Positions 10,405 through 21,327 of a stretch of 64,000 nucleotides of DNA are shown one piece after another. Under the pieces are notes generated by a model. That model made no database searches. It was given only the letters and a program-made list of their open reading frames with translations, and had not been told where the DNA came from. The translations under genes and the position numbers were made by a program. This DNA is from Rhodococcoides kroppenstedtii (GTDB taxonomy: Bacteria; Actinomycetota; Actinomycetes; Mycobacteriales; Mycobacteriaceae), in contig NZ_FOJN01000009.1 of NCBI RefSeq assembly GCF_900111805.1, positions 117,146 through 181,145 of the forward strand. Direction: 5' to 3'. Every line of letters starts with the position of its first letter. Within the stretch, counting starts at the first letter, position 1.

Positions 10405-11023
10405 GCAGAATGAGGTCCAACGCCTCGGATCGGGACACCGCACTGGACTGGAACACACCGCGCACGGCGGAGGTGGTGGTCCGTGCGCCGGGCTTGCGGA
10501 TGCCGCGCATCGCCATGCAGAGGTGTTCCGCCTCCATCACGACGATCACGCCGCGCGGCTCGAGCTTGCGCATCAGTGCATCCGCCACCTGGGTGGTGAG
10601 CCGTTCCTGCACCTGGGGACGCTTCGCGTAGAGATCGACCACGCGGGCGAGCTTGGACAGCCCGGTCACCCGTCCGGAGGGCCCGGGGATGTAGCCGACG
10701 TGTGCCACGCCGTGAAACGAGACCAGGTGGTGCTCGCAGGTGGAGTACATCGGGATGTCCCGCACCAACACCAGTTCGCGGTGGGACTCGTCGAAGGTGG
10801 TGTCCAGCACCGAGTCCGGGTCGACGAACAGTCCCCCGAACACCTCCGCGTAGGCCCGCGCCACCCGCGCGGGAGTGTCCTTCAGACCCTCCCGGTCGGG
10901 ATCCTCGCCCACGGCGAGCAGCAGTTCACGGACGGCGGCCTCGGCGCGTTCGCGATCGAACGGGCGCCCGTTGGAGACGGACACCGGCTGATCGTAGGAC
11001 TCGTCGACACGACTGAGAGACAC
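10397..11023 (-). CDS. folE: GTP cyclohydrolase I
   Basis: First step of folate synthesis: GTP to dihydroneopterin triphosphate. The 208-residue product carries the zinc ligands in [13 protein letters not shown] (Cys and His) and [10 protein letters not shown] (second Cys). It also has the [20 protein letters not shown] helix that builds the toroidal decamer and the C-terminal [10 protein letters not shown] substrate loop. It heads the folate unit, 147 bases downstream of ftsH. That spacing leaves room for an own promoter, but none stands out. Confidence 0.97.
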   Translation of the reverse strand: MSLSRVDESYDQPVSVSNGRPFDRERAEAAVRELLLAVGEDPDREGLKDTPARVARAYAEVFGGLFVDPDSVLDTTFDESHRELVLVRDIPMYSTCEHHLVSFHGVAHVGYIPGPSGRVTGLSKLARVVDLYAKRPQVQERLTTQVADALMRKLEPRGVIVVMEAEHLCMAMRGIRKPGARTTTSAVRGVFQSSAVSRSEALDLILRG

Positions 11024-11169
11024 GGTTTCGGCCCCTTCCGATGAGGCACTACGGGCGCCGGCGGCGCCGCCCTAGGGGACGGCACCGCCGCTGCGGCGGA
11101 GAACGTCGAGCGGACGTCGACGTGTCGAGCGACAACACCTGCGTCGCCACCGGTGGCGACGGCCAGACT

Positions 11170-13908
11170 CTAGCGGGAGTCCGGACCCTCCCACCGCTGG
11201 GTCGGCGGCGGTGTGGACGGCGGTTCGGTGCCGGGCACGTCCGGGCCGGCCTCACCGGGCGGATAGTACCGACCCTCGGGCTGCGGATCGCCCTGACCGT
11301 ACGGCTCGGGATACGGCACGGGCTCCACCTGCGGCTCGCGGTAGGGCTCCGGCTCGGCCTGCGGCTCGCGGTAGGGCTGCGGCTCCTGGTACGGCTGGGG
11401 CTCGCCCTGCGGTTGTCCGTAGCCCTGCGGTTGTCCGTAGCCCTGCGGTTGTCCGTAGCCCTGCGGTTGTCCGTAGCCCTGCGGCTGCCCGTAGCCCTGC
11501 GGCTCGTCGTAGCCCCGGGGCTGGCCGTAGCCCTGCGGCTGGCCGTACCCCTGCGGCTGTCCGTACCCCTGCGGCTCGCCGGCGCCCGGCCCGTACTGGC
11601 CCGGGTAGCGCGGGACGTCCTCCTCCCGAGGCGGCCACCCGGGGGCGGACCAGCCGGCGGGAGCGCCGTAATCGGGCACCGACATCCCGGAACGGCCTCC
11701 GCGGTGGGCGCCACCGCCGGTGACGTTCCGCCCGTCGCTCCAGCCGCGCGGACCGTTCTGACCCGATCCGTGCTGGTTGCCGCCACCGTTCGAGGTGCCG
11801 CCGTACGGCGCGCTCCCGTTCGAGGGGGTGTTTCCGTTGGGCGCGCTGCCGTGGGGGGCGCCACCGTTGCCGTTGCCGCCGTTCCATCCTGCGGAGGCGT
11901 CGTTCCATCCTGCGGAAGCGTCGTCCCGGCCGGACCCGACCAGGCTGGGCTCCTTGACCACGGACACCGGCGGCCACGGCTCGCCGCGCTCGGCGGCGAG
12001 TTCGCGCGGCGTCTTCACGGGCGGCTTGGTGGACGGCGTGCGATCACCGAAGTCGTTGAAGGTGGTGATGCGGGGCCGCTTCTCGACGCCCGTGAAGATC
12101 TGCTCGAGATCCTTGCGGGTCAGCGTCTCGCGTTCGAGCAGCTGCGTGGCGAGTTCGTCGAGGATGTCGCGGTACTCGTTCAGGATGGACCACGCCTCGG
12201 TGTGGGCGGCCTCGATGAGGTTCCGCACCTCGCCGTCGATCTCGCGGGCCACCTCGTGCGAGTAGTCGGACTGCTGTCCCATCGACCGACCGAGGAACGG
12301 GTCGCCCTGTTCCTGGCCGTACCGGACGGCGCCGAGCTTGCTGCTCATGCCGTATTCGGTGACCATCGCGCGGGCGATCTTGGTGGCCTGGTCGATGTCC
12401 GACGACGCGCCCGTGGTGGGCTCGTGGAACACCAGCTCTTCCGCCGCGCGTCCGCCCATGGCCATCACCAGGCGCGCGATCATCTCGGACCGGGTCATCA
12501 GGCCCTTGTCGTCCTCCGGCACCGTCATCGCGTGGCCGCCGGTGCGGCCGCGAGCGAGGATGGTGACCTTGTAGATCGGCTCGATGTCGGGCATCGCCCA
12601 GGCGGCGAGCGTGTGGCCGCCCTCGTGGTACGCGGTGATCTTGCGCTCGTGCTCGCTGATGATGCGGCTCTTGCGGCGCGGCCCGCCGATGACGCGGTCC
12701 ACCGACTCCTCGAGCGCGGCCTCGGTGATGACCGTGCCGTTCTCACGGGCGGTGAGCAGCGCGGCCTCGTTGATGACGTTCGCGAGGTCGGCGCCGGACA
12801 TGCCGACGGTGCGCTTGGCCAGACCCTCGAGGTCGGCGTTCTGAGCGATCGGCTTGCCCTTGGAGTGCACCGCCAGGATGGCGCGACGGCCGGCGAGATC
12901 GGGAGCGCCGACAGGAATCTGCCGGTCGAAGCGGCCGGGACGCAGCAACGCGGGGTCGAGGATGTCGGGACGGTTGGTCGCCGCGATGAGAATGACGCCG
13001 GTGCGGTCACCGAAGCCGTCCATCTCGACGAGCAGCTGGTTGAGGGTCTGTTCGCGTTCGTCGTGACCGCCGCCGAGGCCCGCACCACGCTGGCGACCCA
13101 CGGCGTCGATCTCGTCCACGAAGATGATGCAGGGGCTGTTCTGCTTGGCCTGCTCGAACAGGTCGCGCACGCGGGAGGCGCCGACACCGACGAACATCTC
13201 GACGAAGTCCGAGCCGGAGATGGTGAAGAACGGCACGCCCGCTTCGCCGGCCACGGCGCGCGCGAGCAGCGTCTTACCGGTGCCGGGCGGGCCGTAGAGC
13301 AGCACGCCGCGAGGGATCTTCGCGCCCAGCGACTGGTACCGGACCGGGTTCTGCAGGAAGTCCTTGATCTCGTAGAGCTCCTCGACCGCCTCGTCGGAGC
13401 CCGCGACGTCGGCGAACGTCGTCTTCGGCATGTCCTTGGTGAGTTGCTTGGCCTTGGACTTGCCGAATCCCAGTGCGCCGCCGCGGCCACCGCCCTGCAT
13501 ACGCGCCATCACGAAGACGAACAGGCCGAGCAGGATGATCATCGGCAGCAGGAACAACAGGATCGAGCTGAACCAGCTGTCGCGGGTGACGCGGGTGTCG
13601 AAGCTCTCGGCGCCGGACGCCGCGACCTTCTCGTAGATCTGACCGGCCACCGAATCGGGATACTGCGCGATGATCTGCGTCTGGCCCTCGGTGGCGTCGT
13701 TGCCCTGGTTCAGCTCCAGACGGACCTGCTGCTCGCGGTCGTCGATCTGGGCGGTCTTCACGTTCCGGTCGTCCAGCTGGGACACCGCGGTGGAGGTGTC
13801 CACGCGCGTCCACCCCCGCGTGTCGTCGCCGAAGTAGCTGAAGGCGAAGATCACCAACAGGATGGCGGCGACGATCGCCAGGTTGCGGAACAGGGTCTTG
13901 CGGTTCAT
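11170..13908 (-). CDS. ftsH: ATP-dependent zinc metalloprotease FtsH with long repetitive C-terminal tail
   Basis: Membrane AAA+ protease for quality control. The 912-residue product has a first membrane helix at residues 7-25, an extracytoplasmic domain, a second helix near residue 120, the AAA module with GPPGTGKT, the second region of homology with [20 protein letters not shown], and the zinc site HEGGH. The start is the ATG at 13906-13908 ([17 protein letters not shown]); the frame is open 21 codons upstream but those are not conserved. The core ends near residue 640. About 270 extra residues follow, rich in Gly, Asn, Pro, Gln and Tyr, longer than the mycobacterial tail (total about 760). 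Confidence 0.96.
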   Translation of the reverse strand: MNRKTLFRNLAIVAAILLVIFAFSYFGDDTRGWTRVDTSTAVSQLDDRNVKTAQIDDREQQVRLELNQGNDATEGQTQIIAQYPDSVAGQIYEKVAASGAESFDTRVTRDSWFSSILLFLLPMIILLGLFVFVMARMQGGGRGGALGFGKSKAKQLTKDMPKTTFADVAGSDEAVEELYEIKDFLQNPVRYQSLGAKIPRGVLLYGPPGTGKTLLARAVAGEAGVPFFTISGSDFVEMFVGVGASRVRDLFEQAKQNSPCIIFVDEIDAVGRQRGAGLGGGHDEREQTLNQLLVEMDGFGDRTGVILIAATNRPDILDPALLRPGRFDRQIPVGAPDLAGRRAILAVHSKGKPIAQNADLEGLAKRTVGMSGADLANVINEAALLTARENGTVITEAALEESVDRVIGGPRRKSRIISEHERKITAYHEGGHTLAAWAMPDIEPIYKVTILARGRTGGHAMTVPEDDKGLMTRSEMIARLVMAMGGRAAEELVFHEPTTGASSDIDQATKIARAMVTEYGMSSKLGAVRYGQEQGDPFLGRSMGQQSDYSHEVAREIDGEVRNLIEAAHTEAWSILNEYRDILDELATQLLERETLTRKDLEQIFTGVEKRPRITTFNDFGDRTPSTKPPVKTPRELAAERGEPWPPVSVVKEPSLVGSGRDDASAGWNDASAGWNGGNGNGGAPHGSAPNGNTPSNGSAPYGGTSNGGGNQHGSGQNGPRGWSDGRNVTGGGAHRGGRSGMSVPDYGAPAGWSAPGWPPREEDVPRYPGQYGPGAGEPQGYGQPQGYGQPQGYGQPRGYDEPQGYGQPQGYGQPQGYGQPQGYGQPQGYGQPQGEPQPYQEPQPYREPQAEPEPYREPQVEPVPYPEPYGQGDPQPEGRYYPPGEAGPDVPGTEPPSTPPPTQRWEGPDSR
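11397..11584 (-). repeat. Hexapeptide-type coding repeats in the FtsH tail (GYGQPQ)
   Basis: Within ftsH an 18-base unit, seen on the plus strand as variants of CCCTGCGGTTGTCCGTAG, is repeated about eleven times and encodes GYGQPQ with variants such as GYDEPQ and GYGQPR. Three consecutive units around 11410-11465 are base-identical, so the array is recent or under slippage. Flanking residues continue as PYREPQ and PYPEPY repeats. Low-complexity, probably disordered sequence on the cytoplasmic side. Confidence 0.9.
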
Positions 13909-14094
13909 ACAGCGTCGCCTTCTGGGGCCGTCGGGCTCGTCGTCTCGTGCGTGGTTCGGGGCCGGGCACACCCTCTTCCCGACACCACACCGGAAAGGGT
14001 CAGGTTACCGCGAAGGTGGTCCTGCCCGCCGATGCACACAATCGGCCCAACGACGACGGACCGGCGATGGTTCCCCGTGCGCGGCGGGCCGTGG

Positions 14095-14586
14095 TCAGGA
14101 ACGCGGGCGATTCGCGCGCGGCAGCACGTACCAGAAGCCGACCAGCAGCGTCGCCACCACCGCCGCGGCGACGAGCGACGCGAGCTCACCGACGACGATC
14201 TCGAACGTCAGGGCGGCGGCGCCGACCAGCGTCACTCCGAGCATCGCGATGCCGCCGATCGCGAGGCGGTTTCCCGTGGTGACCAAGACACCGATCGCGC
14301 GCTGCCGGAACAGCAGACGGTGCATCCCCACCGGCGCCACCAGGAGGATCGTCGCCATCGTGGACGCCGACACCGTGACCAGGTAGACGGCGTGACCGAC
14401 GGTGGAGAGGTCGGGGAACCGACCCTGGAACGGCAGAGTCAGGAGGAAGCCGGTGAGCAGTTGCACACCCGTCTGCACCACGCGCAGCTCCTGGAGCAGC
14501 GCCAGCCAGTTGCGATCGAGCTGCTGCGTCGGGGTCTCGCCGCGCACCTCGCGGTTCCACTCGACGTGATCGTCGTCGTCCGTCAA
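14095..14586 (-). CDS. DUF6328 family membrane protein
   Basis: A 163-residue protein with a polar N-terminus, the conserved ETPTQQLDRNWLALLQELRV segment (residues about 15-35) and four membrane helices after it. Function unknown. The frame runs far upstream inside the amidase gene, so the start must be picked. The TTG at 14584-14586 has GGAAGGGG six bases ahead and gives the expected N-terminus LTDDDDHVEW. It lies 20 bases downstream of the amidase on the same strand. Confidence 0.8.
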   Translation of the reverse strand: MTDDDDHVEWNREVRGETPTQQLDRNWLALLQELRVVQTGVQLLTGFLLTLPFQGRFPDLSTVGHAVYLVTVSASTMATILLVAPVGMHRLLFRQRAIGVLVTTGNRLAIGGIAMLGVTLVGAAALTFEIVVGELASLVAAAVVATLLVGFWYVLPRANRPRS

Positions 14587-14606
14587 CGGTGTCCCCTTCC
14601 GCCCCG

Positions 14607-15938
14607 TCAGGTGCGGTCGGTGGCCGTCCGCGTCCAGGGTCGCTCGCGTTCGAGCTGAGCGGCTAGCGACAACAACACCGATTCGGATCCGGGCGGTCCG
14701 GCGATCTGCGCCGCCAGCGGAGTCCCGGAACGAGGATGCGTCCCCGGCACCGGCACGCTCAGGGCCGGCCAGCCCAGCAGGTTCCACAGCGCCGCGAACG
14801 GCGCGTACCGGATGTTGGCCGCCAGGTTGCTCACCCAGCTCTTCTCGCTCCACCGGTCGGCGGCGATGGGCGGCTGCGCGAGCATCGGCGTCACCACCAC
14901 GTCGACGTCGGCGAAGTAGGCCGTCGCGCGCCTCTCCAGCGCGTCGATCTGCGACGACCGCACCCAGCGCCGACCGAATCGGCCGGCGGCGACGTGACGA
15001 CGCGTGCGCTTCTGCAACGCCGATCGGTCCAGGCCGGCGGCATCGGCCGCCGCGCCCGCGGTCCAGCGCGCGAGTTGGCCCACCGGGCTCGCGGGATACG
15101 GCAGCTCGGCGGACTCGACGCGGTGGCCGCACCCGGCGAGCGCGTCCGCGGTGTCCCGGGCCGCTTGCCGGAAGGCGCCGTCGATCCGGACGACCGGCGA
15201 CGGCGACCCGAGCGCGAGACCGACCCGCAGGGAGCGGGGAGCATCGACGACGGCCAGGGACCGGTCCCCCGCCATCACCGACAGGGCGAGGGCGGCGTCG
15301 GCGACCGTCGTCGCCAACGGGCCGTTCTCGGCCATCCCGAACCACGAGTTCGCGCCCAAATTCGACGGCACCACACCGCGGCCCGGCTTGATGCCCACCA
15401 GACCGCAGTCGGCGGACGGAATCCGGATGGACCCGAGTCCGTCGTTGCCGTGGGCGATCGGAACCAGTCCCGCCGCGACGGCCGCCGCCGCGCCGCCGGA
15501 CGAGCCGCCCGCGGTGAGGTCGGTGTTCCACGGATTGCGGGTGATGCCGTCGGCACCGTCGGTGGCGGCCCACAGGCACAGTTCCGGCACGGTCGTCAGC
15601 CCGATCACGACGGCGCCGGCGTCGCGCAACCGCGTGACGACGGCGTGGTCGACGGTCGACGGAGTGGTGGGCGTCGCCCGCGACCCGGTCCGCATCGGAT
15701 AACCGGCGACGGGCACGTTGTCCTTCACCGCGACGGGCACGCCCGCAAGCGGAAGTGTCGCGAGGTCCGCGCGGGTGGCGACGGCGTCGGCCTCGCGCAG
15801 CACCTCGTCCGGACGGACGACGGCGAAGGCGTTCAGGTGCGCGGCCGCGGCGATGCGGTCGAGCGATTCCCGGGCGACCGCGGCGGGCTGGATCCGCCCC
15901 GCTCGGACGTCCTCGGCGATCGCGGTGGCGGTGCGCAC
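14607..15938 (-). CDS. Amidase signature family hydrolase
   Basis: Ser-cisSer-Lys hydrolase of amides, 443 residues. The catalytic Lys is in GVPVAVKDNVPVAG (about residue 70), and the nucleophile region is DLTAGGSSGGAAAAVAAGLV followed by GSIRIPSADCGLVGIKPGRG. Unlike GatA there is no gatB or gatC nearby, and the C-terminal part differs, so a role in tRNA amidation is unlikely. Substrate unknown. The GTG at 15936-15938 starts one base after the hpt stop codon, so the two genes probably share a message. Confidence 0.9.
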   Translation of the reverse strand: MRTATAIAEDVRAGRIQPAAVARESLDRIAAAAHLNAFAVVRPDEVLREADAVATRADLATLPLAGVPVAVKDNVPVAGYPMRTGSRATPTTPSTVDHAVVTRLRDAGAVVIGLTTVPELCLWAATDGADGITRNPWNTDLTAGGSSGGAAAAVAAGLVPIAHGNDGLGSIRIPSADCGLVGIKPGRGVVPSNLGANSWFGMAENGPLATTVADAALALSVMAGDRSLAVVDAPRSLRVGLALGSPSPVVRIDGAFRQAARDTADALAGCGHRVESAELPYPASPVGQLARWTAGAAADAAGLDRSALQKRTRRHVAAGRFGRRWVRSSQIDALERRATAYFADVDVVVTPMLAQPPIAADRWSEKSWVSNLAANIRYAPFAALWNLLGWPALSVPVPGTHPRSGTPLAAQIAGPPGSESVLLSLAAQLERERPWTRTATDRT

Positions 15939-15939
15939 G

Positions 15940-16494
<555 letters not shown>

Positions 16495-16520
16495 GGGTGG
16501 GTGTCCCTTCGGTCGCGCCG

Positions 16521-17561
16521 TCAGTGTTGTTCAGGTCCGTCAGGTGCCGGTGAATCGAGCGGGTCGAGCGGACGCCCGTCGCGCGAGTGTCCGGCCACCT
16601 CGAGCTTGCCATGTCGGCGGACCGCGACCAACCGTCCGCCCCCGAGTTCCGGGCGCGTACCGGGCGGTTCGGCGAGTGCGACCGCCCCCTGGCCCCGCCA
16701 GCGGACGACGAGATCGTCGACCGCGCGCAGGGTGGCGTCGGTCCGCACGTCCGCACCACGGTCGCGCAACCACGCCAGGAGCGCGCGTCGGCGCACGGCG
16801 ACGGGGGCGTCCGCGAGAGTCCCGGTGTCGAGTGCCGACGCGCGGCGGGCCCGCGCGAGAAGCTCCGTGGCCGACGCGGCCAGAACCTCCTCGTCCTCCC
16901 GCAGGCGCCGTGCGGTCCGCGCCAACGCGTCGGCGACCCCGCCCTGCAGGACGTCCTCGAGCAGGGGCAGCACCTCCGTCCGGACGCGCACCCGAGCGAA
17001 GCGGGAATCGGCGTTGTGCGGGTCGGCCCAGGGCTCGATTCCGAGGTCCGCGCAGGCCGCGAGCGTGTCGGCCCGACGGACGCCGAGGAGCGGCCGGCCC
17101 CAGGGCTCGGACCACGCGGCCATCGCCTGCAGCGATCCGGCGCCGGCGCCCCGGCCGAGTCCGAGCAGGACCGTCTCCGCCTGGTCGTCGAGCGTGTGGC
17201 CCAGCAGAATCGGTCGGCCGTCGGCCGCCGCCAGCAGCGCCGCCTGCCGCGCCCGGCGCGCCGCCGCCTCGACACCACCGGGGCCGGCCACGTCGACACG
17301 GACCACGGCCGCCGTCGCGCCCAGCGCCTCGGCGTGCGCGGCGGCGGCGGCAGCCACGTCCGCGGATCCGGCCTGCAGCCCGTGGTCGACCACCACGGCG
17401 CGCACCGTCATCCCTTCCGCGCAGCAGCCGGCCACCAGCGCCGTCGAGTCCGCACCGCCGGAACAGCCGACCACGACGACGTCGAGACCCGGGACCTCCG
17501 CGCGCCACCCCCGCACGGCGAGCCGAACCCGCTGTAGCGCAGGGGTTTCCGGGAATCTCAT
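16521..17561 (-). CDS. tilS: tRNA(Ile)-lysidine synthase
   Basis: Modifies the wobble cytidine of tRNA-Ile(CAU) with lysine so it reads AUA. The 346-residue product has the N-type PP-loop [17 protein letters not shown] near residue 35 and [20 protein letters not shown] (Mg/ATP site), then a helical C-terminal domain. The ATG at 17559-17561 is preferred over an upstream in-frame one because it gives the usual N-terminus and makes an ATGA overlap with the zincin gene. Confidence 0.95.
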   Translation of the reverse strand: MRFPETPALQRVRLAVRGWRAEVPGLDVVVVGCSGGADSTALVAGCCAEGMTVRAVVVDHGLQAGSADVAAAAAAHAEALGATAAVVRVDVAGPGGVEAAARRARQAALLAAADGRPILLGHTLDDQAETVLLGLGRGAGAGSLQAMAAWSEPWGRPLLGVRRADTLAACADLGIEPWADPHNADSRFARVRVRTEVLPLLEDVLQGGVADALARTARRLREDEEVLAASATELLARARRASALDTGTLADAPVAVRRRALLAWLRDRGADVRTDATLRAVDDLVVRWRGQGAVALAEPPGTRPELGGGRLVAVRRHGKLEVAGHSRDGRPLDPLDSPAPDGPEQH

Positions 17562-18589
17562 CCGAGGACGCGCGCGGTCCACCGCTCGGGAGCCTCGATC
17601 TCGTCGGTGCGCGGCAGCGTCTCCGCGTCGGTCCACACGGCGTTGAACTGGGCCATGCCCACCTGTCCCACGACGGCGTCGACGAAGGCCTTGCCGCGCA
17701 CGTACTGCGCCATCTTCGCGTCCATGCCGAGCAGCGCGCGCAGGATCCTCTGCACGGGGTTCTGCTTCCGGGTTCGCCTGGCGTCGAACGCTTCTCGGAT
17801 CCGACCCACGGACGGCACCACGGTCGGCCCGACGGCGTCCATCACGTGGTCGGCGTGCCCTTCGAGCAGCGTCCCCAGCATGAGCAACCGGTCGAGGGCC
17901 TCACGCTGGGCGGGCGCCTGTGTGGCCCGGAGCAGGCCGACGATGCCGTCGGTCGGCTCGTCCCGGTTCCGCAGCGCCTCGGACAGGCGGGACACCACCG
18001 CGGACAGCGGCTCGTCCGCGCCGTCGCCGAGTGTGCTCACGCACTCCTTCATGTACCCCGCGAGCCACGGCGAGGACGAGAACTGCACCCGGTGGGTGAC
18101 CTCGTGCAGACACACCCACAGCCGAAAGTCGGACGGCGGCACCCGCAGCGCCCGCTCCACCGCCACTACGTTGGGCGCCACCAGGAGCAGCGTTCCGTTC
18201 GGACCGGTGAAGGGGTCGTACTGGCCCAGGATGGCCGTCGAGAGGAACGCGAGCATGGCCCCGGCCTGGAGCCCGCCGGGCTTCCCACCGAGGAAGGAAC
18301 GGTCCCCGTCCCCGTCGTCGTCCCCGTTGCGTTCGGCCATCAGCTCACGCATCGACGACGACGCCGCCGCGATCCACTCCGGCCGATCCAGGACGCGGGC
18401 GGCCGGCACGGGAAGCCCGTCGGCGAGGCCGGTGACCTCCCGCACGGGGGCCTCGGCGCGCACGGAGGCGTCGGCGAGTTCGGCCAGGACGGCCTCGGCG
18501 GTGTAGCGGGACGTGCGCGGGCCGCGCGGCGCCAGTCGAGCGCCGGTCCGGGCCGCGAAGTCCCAGTCGATCACTCCTGCGTCACCCAT
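17558..18589 (-). CDS. Zincin-like metallopeptidase (Zincin_2 family)
   Basis: 343-residue protein with an HExxH zinc site in LHEVTHRVQF (about residue 158) and a second conserved stretch LLEGHADHVMDAVG about 90 residues later that could give the third ligand. Relatives are annotated as coenzyme F420 biosynthesis-associated or putative hydrolases, and M. tuberculosis Rv3626c is the syntenic copy. Proteolytic activity is not established for the family. It overlaps tilS by 4 bases. No signal peptide is seen, so it is probably cytoplasmic. Confidence 0.87.
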   Translation of the reverse strand: MGDAGVIDWDFAARTGARLAPRGPRTSRYTAEAVLAELADASVRAEAPVREVTGLADGLPVPAARVLDRPEWIAAASSSMRELMAERNGDDDGDGDRSFLGGKPGGLQAGAMLAFLSTAILGQYDPFTGPNGTLLLVAPNVVAVERALRVPPSDFRLWVCLHEVTHRVQFSSSPWLAGYMKECVSTLGDGADEPLSAVVSRLSEALRNRDEPTDGIVGLLRATQAPAQREALDRLLMLGTLLEGHADHVMDAVGPTVVPSVGRIREAFDARRTRKQNPVQRILRALLGMDAKMAQYVRGKAFVDAVVGQVGMAQFNAVWTDAETLPRTDEIEAPERWTARVLG

Positions 18590-18641
18590 CCGGGCACCTG
18601 CTTTCGATCACGAGTGGCCCCGGTGGGCACCGGGGCGTCTC

Positions 18642-20042
18642 TCACGTGCAGCCGCACGACCGCAGCGTCGACGCCACGGCGTCCAGGGCCGGTCGGCCCA
18701 CGTCCGGCGGTCGGTCGTTGGACATCAACGCGAACGTCAGGACTCGCCCGCTCTCGTCGACGACGTACCCGGCCAACGCACTGGCATTCGACAGCGTTCC
18801 CGTCTTGGCCCGCAGCCACCCCGCCGCGGTGCGATCGCCCGAGGCGTAGCGCGCGGCGAGCGTCCCCGTCGCCCCGGCCACCGGCAGGTAGTCCAGCATC
18901 GGCCGGAGGGCGTCGGCGTGCGTACGACCGTCCACCGGTCCGGCGGCCGCGGTGACGATCGACGACAGCACGCGCGCAGGGATGCGGTTGTCCACCGACA
19001 GTCCGCTCGTGTCGGCGAGTCGCACGCCGGCCACGTCGACGCCGTTGTCCCGCAGGGTGGCCAGCACCGCGTCGGTGGCGCCGTCGAACGACGCCGGCGC
19101 GCCCTCGGCCGCCGCGACCTCGCGTCCGACCGCCTCGGCCAGCACGTTGTCGGAGAAACCGAGCATCTGACCGAGCCGCTGGCGCAGCGGAGCGGACTGC
19201 ACGGTGGCGAGCGATCCGGCTCCGCTCGGCGCGGATGCGGCGGTCACGACGGCCGGGTCGAGGCCGAGCGCGCGGGCGAGCGCGCGTCCGGTGTCGAGAC
19301 CGGGGGTGGCGCTGCGAGGAGATTCGTCGACCGTCGGGACCGTGCGTCCGCCGTCGAGCGTCAGCGGCTCGATGGGTGCGATGTACCCGGCGGCGACGTC
19401 GCCGGGAAACCACCCCTCGGCCGACGACGGTCCGCTGTACGCACCGAGGTCGACCCCGATCGAACTCACCTGCGCGCCCGAGCGACGGATCTGGTCCGCG
19501 AGATCGTCGATACGGGCGCCGCCGTCGTAGAACCCCGGCGTGCCGACCGGCTGCGCCGTCAGCGTCGGATCGCCCTCCCCGACCAGGATCACCTGGCCCG
19601 GGCGGTCGCCCTGGACCACCTTGGTGGTGACCCGGTGGTCGGACGGCAGCGCGAGCATCGCCGCCGCCGCCGTGAGGATCTTGGTGGTCGACGCGGGCGT
19701 CACGGCGGTGTCGGGGTCGACACTCCACAGCACCTCGCCGGTGATCGCGTCCGCGACCGACCCGGTGAATCGGCCCAGATCCGGGTTGCGCAGCGGCGCG
19801 GCCAGCGTGGCGGCGAGGGCGGCCGGGTCCGGCCGCGGGGCGTCGGCGGGGACGGGCGAGACCGCCGGGGTCGCCAGGACGGGATCGGGCTCGGGGGCCG
19901 CGACCACCGGCGACTCCGGCTCGGTGAACGTCGGGGTCACGGCGGCGACGCCGACGATGCCGGCGATCAGGACCACGACGACGGCCGCGATGCCCCAGCG
20001 GCTCCGCAGACGCGAGCGCATCGAGCCTCTGGCCTTGCCCAC
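18642..20042 (-). CDS. dacB: D-alanyl-D-alanine carboxypeptidase/endopeptidase (PBP4-like, S13)
   Basis: Cell-wall enzyme that trims peptidoglycan stems. After an N-terminal signal anchor (hydrophobic stretch [20 protein letters not shown]) and a Pro-rich linker, the penicillin-binding motifs are all present: SxxK in [12 protein letters not shown], SxN in [10 protein letters not shown] and KTG in [16 protein letters not shown]. Start is uncertain: the frame is open to 20093. The GTG at 20040-20042 has GAGGAG just upstream and is preferred, giving 466 residues. Equivalent to Rv3627c, divergent from ppa as in M. tuberculosis. Confidence 0.93.
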   Translation of the reverse strand: MGKARGSMRSRLRSRWGIAAVVVVLIAGIVGVAAVTPTFTEPESPVVAAPEPDPVLATPAVSPVPADAPRPDPAALAATLAAPLRNPDLGRFTGSVADAITGEVLWSVDPDTAVTPASTTKILTAAAAMLALPSDHRVTTKVVQGDRPGQVILVGEGDPTLTAQPVGTPGFYDGGARIDDLADQIRRSGAQVSSIGVDLGAYSGPSSAEGWFPGDVAAGYIAPIEPLTLDGGRTVPTVDESPRSATPGLDTGRALARALGLDPAVVTAASAPSGAGSLATVQSAPLRQRLGQMLGFSDNVLAEAVGREVAAAEGAPASFDGATDAVLATLRDNGVDVAGVRLADTSGLSVDNRIPARVLSSIVTAAAGPVDGRTHADALRPMLDYLPVAGATGTLAARYASGDRTAAGWLRAKTGTLSNASALAGYVVDESGRVLTFALMSNDRPPDVGRPALDAVASTLRSCGCT

Positions 20043-20181
20043 GTCACTCCTCACGCTGCCCGTCCGGATGCCGTCGCCCGGTGTCCCGACCACCCTAACG
20101 ACCCTTCCGGCCGACCCGGCGGTCCGCGACCGCTACTGTCTGCGTGCACCGTACGTGGCCACCGAGCAAAGGACAGTGGAC

Positions 20182-20673
20182 GTGAAGTTCGACGTGACCA
20201 TCGAGATCCCCAAGGGTCAGCGCAACAAGTACGAGGTCGACCACGAGTCCGGACGAGTGCGTCTGGACCGCTACCTCTACACCGCGATGGGCTACCCGGC
20301 GGACTACGGCTTCATCGAGGACACCCTCGGCGAGGACGGCGACCCCCTGGACGCGTTCGTTCTCCTGCCGGAATCGGTGTTCCCCGGCGTGATCGTCGAG
20401 GCCCGCCCCGTGGCCATGTTCAAGATGACCGACGAGGCCGGCGGCGACGACAAGGTGCTGTGCGTCCCGGCCGGCGACCCGCGGTGGGACCACATCCAGG
20501 ACCTCGGTGACGTCTCGCAGTTCGAACTCGACGCCATCGAGCACTTCTTCGTCCACTACAAGGACCTCGAGCCGAACAAGCATGTGACGGGCTCGAACTG
20601 GGTCGGCCGCGCGGAAGCCGAAGCCGAGATCACCGCGTCGGTCGAGCGACTGAAGAACGACGCCGCGCACTGA
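20182..20673 (+). CDS. ppa: Inorganic pyrophosphatase (family I)
   Basis: Hydrolyses pyrophosphate, pulling biosynthetic reactions forward. The 163-residue product has the family signature [12 protein letters not shown] with the metal-binding aspartates, plus [17 protein letters not shown] and [18 protein letters not shown]. Two close GTG codons exist; the second (20182) is chosen because AAAGGA is correctly spaced and [12 protein letters not shown] matches the family N-terminus. First plus-strand gene of the window. Confidence 0.96.
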   Translation: MKFDVTIEIPKGQRNKYEVDHESGRVRLDRYLYTAMGYPADYGFIEDTLGEDGDPLDAFVLLPESVFPGVIVEARPVAMFKMTDEAGGDDKVLCVPAGDPRWDHIQDLGDVSQFELDAIEHFFVHYKDLEPNKHVTGSNWVGRAEAEAEITASVERLKNDAAH

Positions 20674-20839
20674 CGGCAGGTCCGCTTCCCGGCGGGGGTG
20701 CAGTCGCGCCTCCGGCGGGAGGTGCGTTGTCGCCTCCCCGCGGCGAGGTGCGCTGCTACCATCGCTCCGTTCGACCCCGGTCCGGCCGGGGCGGGGCGGC
20801 GCCCGTGACAGCCGAGCGAGAACGAAGGACGCGGTACCC

Positions 20840-21292
20840 ATGAGCGAAGCTGTCGGCGATCGTCGCAACCCGTCGTCCGCCGGGATCTCCGATCCCGCTC
20901 AGTTCCCGGCACTTCCGGTGTCGGTGGTGCTGGACCGGATCCCGCTGCCCGTGCTGGCGGTCGAGCCCGGCGGCACCGTGGTGTTCGCCAACGAGGCCTT
21001 CGATCAGCTCATGGGCTTCGACGAGCAGACGCCGCGGTCGGACGACGCGCTGCACCTCCAGGACATCTTCCCGGCCAACGAGCCGCTCGGCGTGAACATC
21101 GCGGAGACGTTCCTGACCACGGTGGCCACACGCGCGGATTCGTTGTGGCGCATGACCGATGCCAAGGGCGACATCCTGCAGGTGCGCGCCAGCAAGTCCA
21201 TTCTGCGGCGCGCGGAGGACTCCGTGGTGCTCGTGGTTCTCGAGGACTTCACCGACCAGCTGTGGAACGACCCGAAGAGCGCCTTCCGCTGA
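20840..21292 (+). CDS. Single PAS-domain protein
   Basis: 150-residue protein consisting of one PAS fold: LDRIPLPVLAVEPGGTVVFA, NEAFDQLMGF and the C-terminal strands DILQVRASKSILRRAEDSVV. There is no kinase, HTH or other output domain. It may sense a ligand and act through a partner, but no partner is evident nearby. An AAGGA lies about twelve bases before the ATG. The neighbouring crotonase gene is convergent. Confidence 0.8.
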   Translation: MSEAVGDRRNPSSAGISDPAQFPALPVSVVLDRIPLPVLAVEPGGTVVFANEAFDQLMGFDEQTPRSDDALHLQDIFPANEPLGVNIAETFLTTVATRADSLWRMTDAKGDILQVRASKSILRRAEDSVVLVVLEDFTDQLWNDPKSAFR

Positions 21293-21327
21293 TCGGGTCG
21301 TTCCCCCTTTGATCGACGCGCCGGCTC

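Noticed and set aside
11041..14658. Open frame of over 1,200 codons on the plus strand opposite ftsH
   Set aside because: It is the antisense shadow of ftsH and the DUF6328 gene; the minus-strand products have clear domains, while this one is Arg/Ala/Gly-rich noise typical of GC-rich DNA.
14607..15938. GatA subunit of the Glu-tRNA amidotransferase
   Set aside because: Amidase core matches, but there are no gatB or gatC neighbours and the C-terminal part and length differ.
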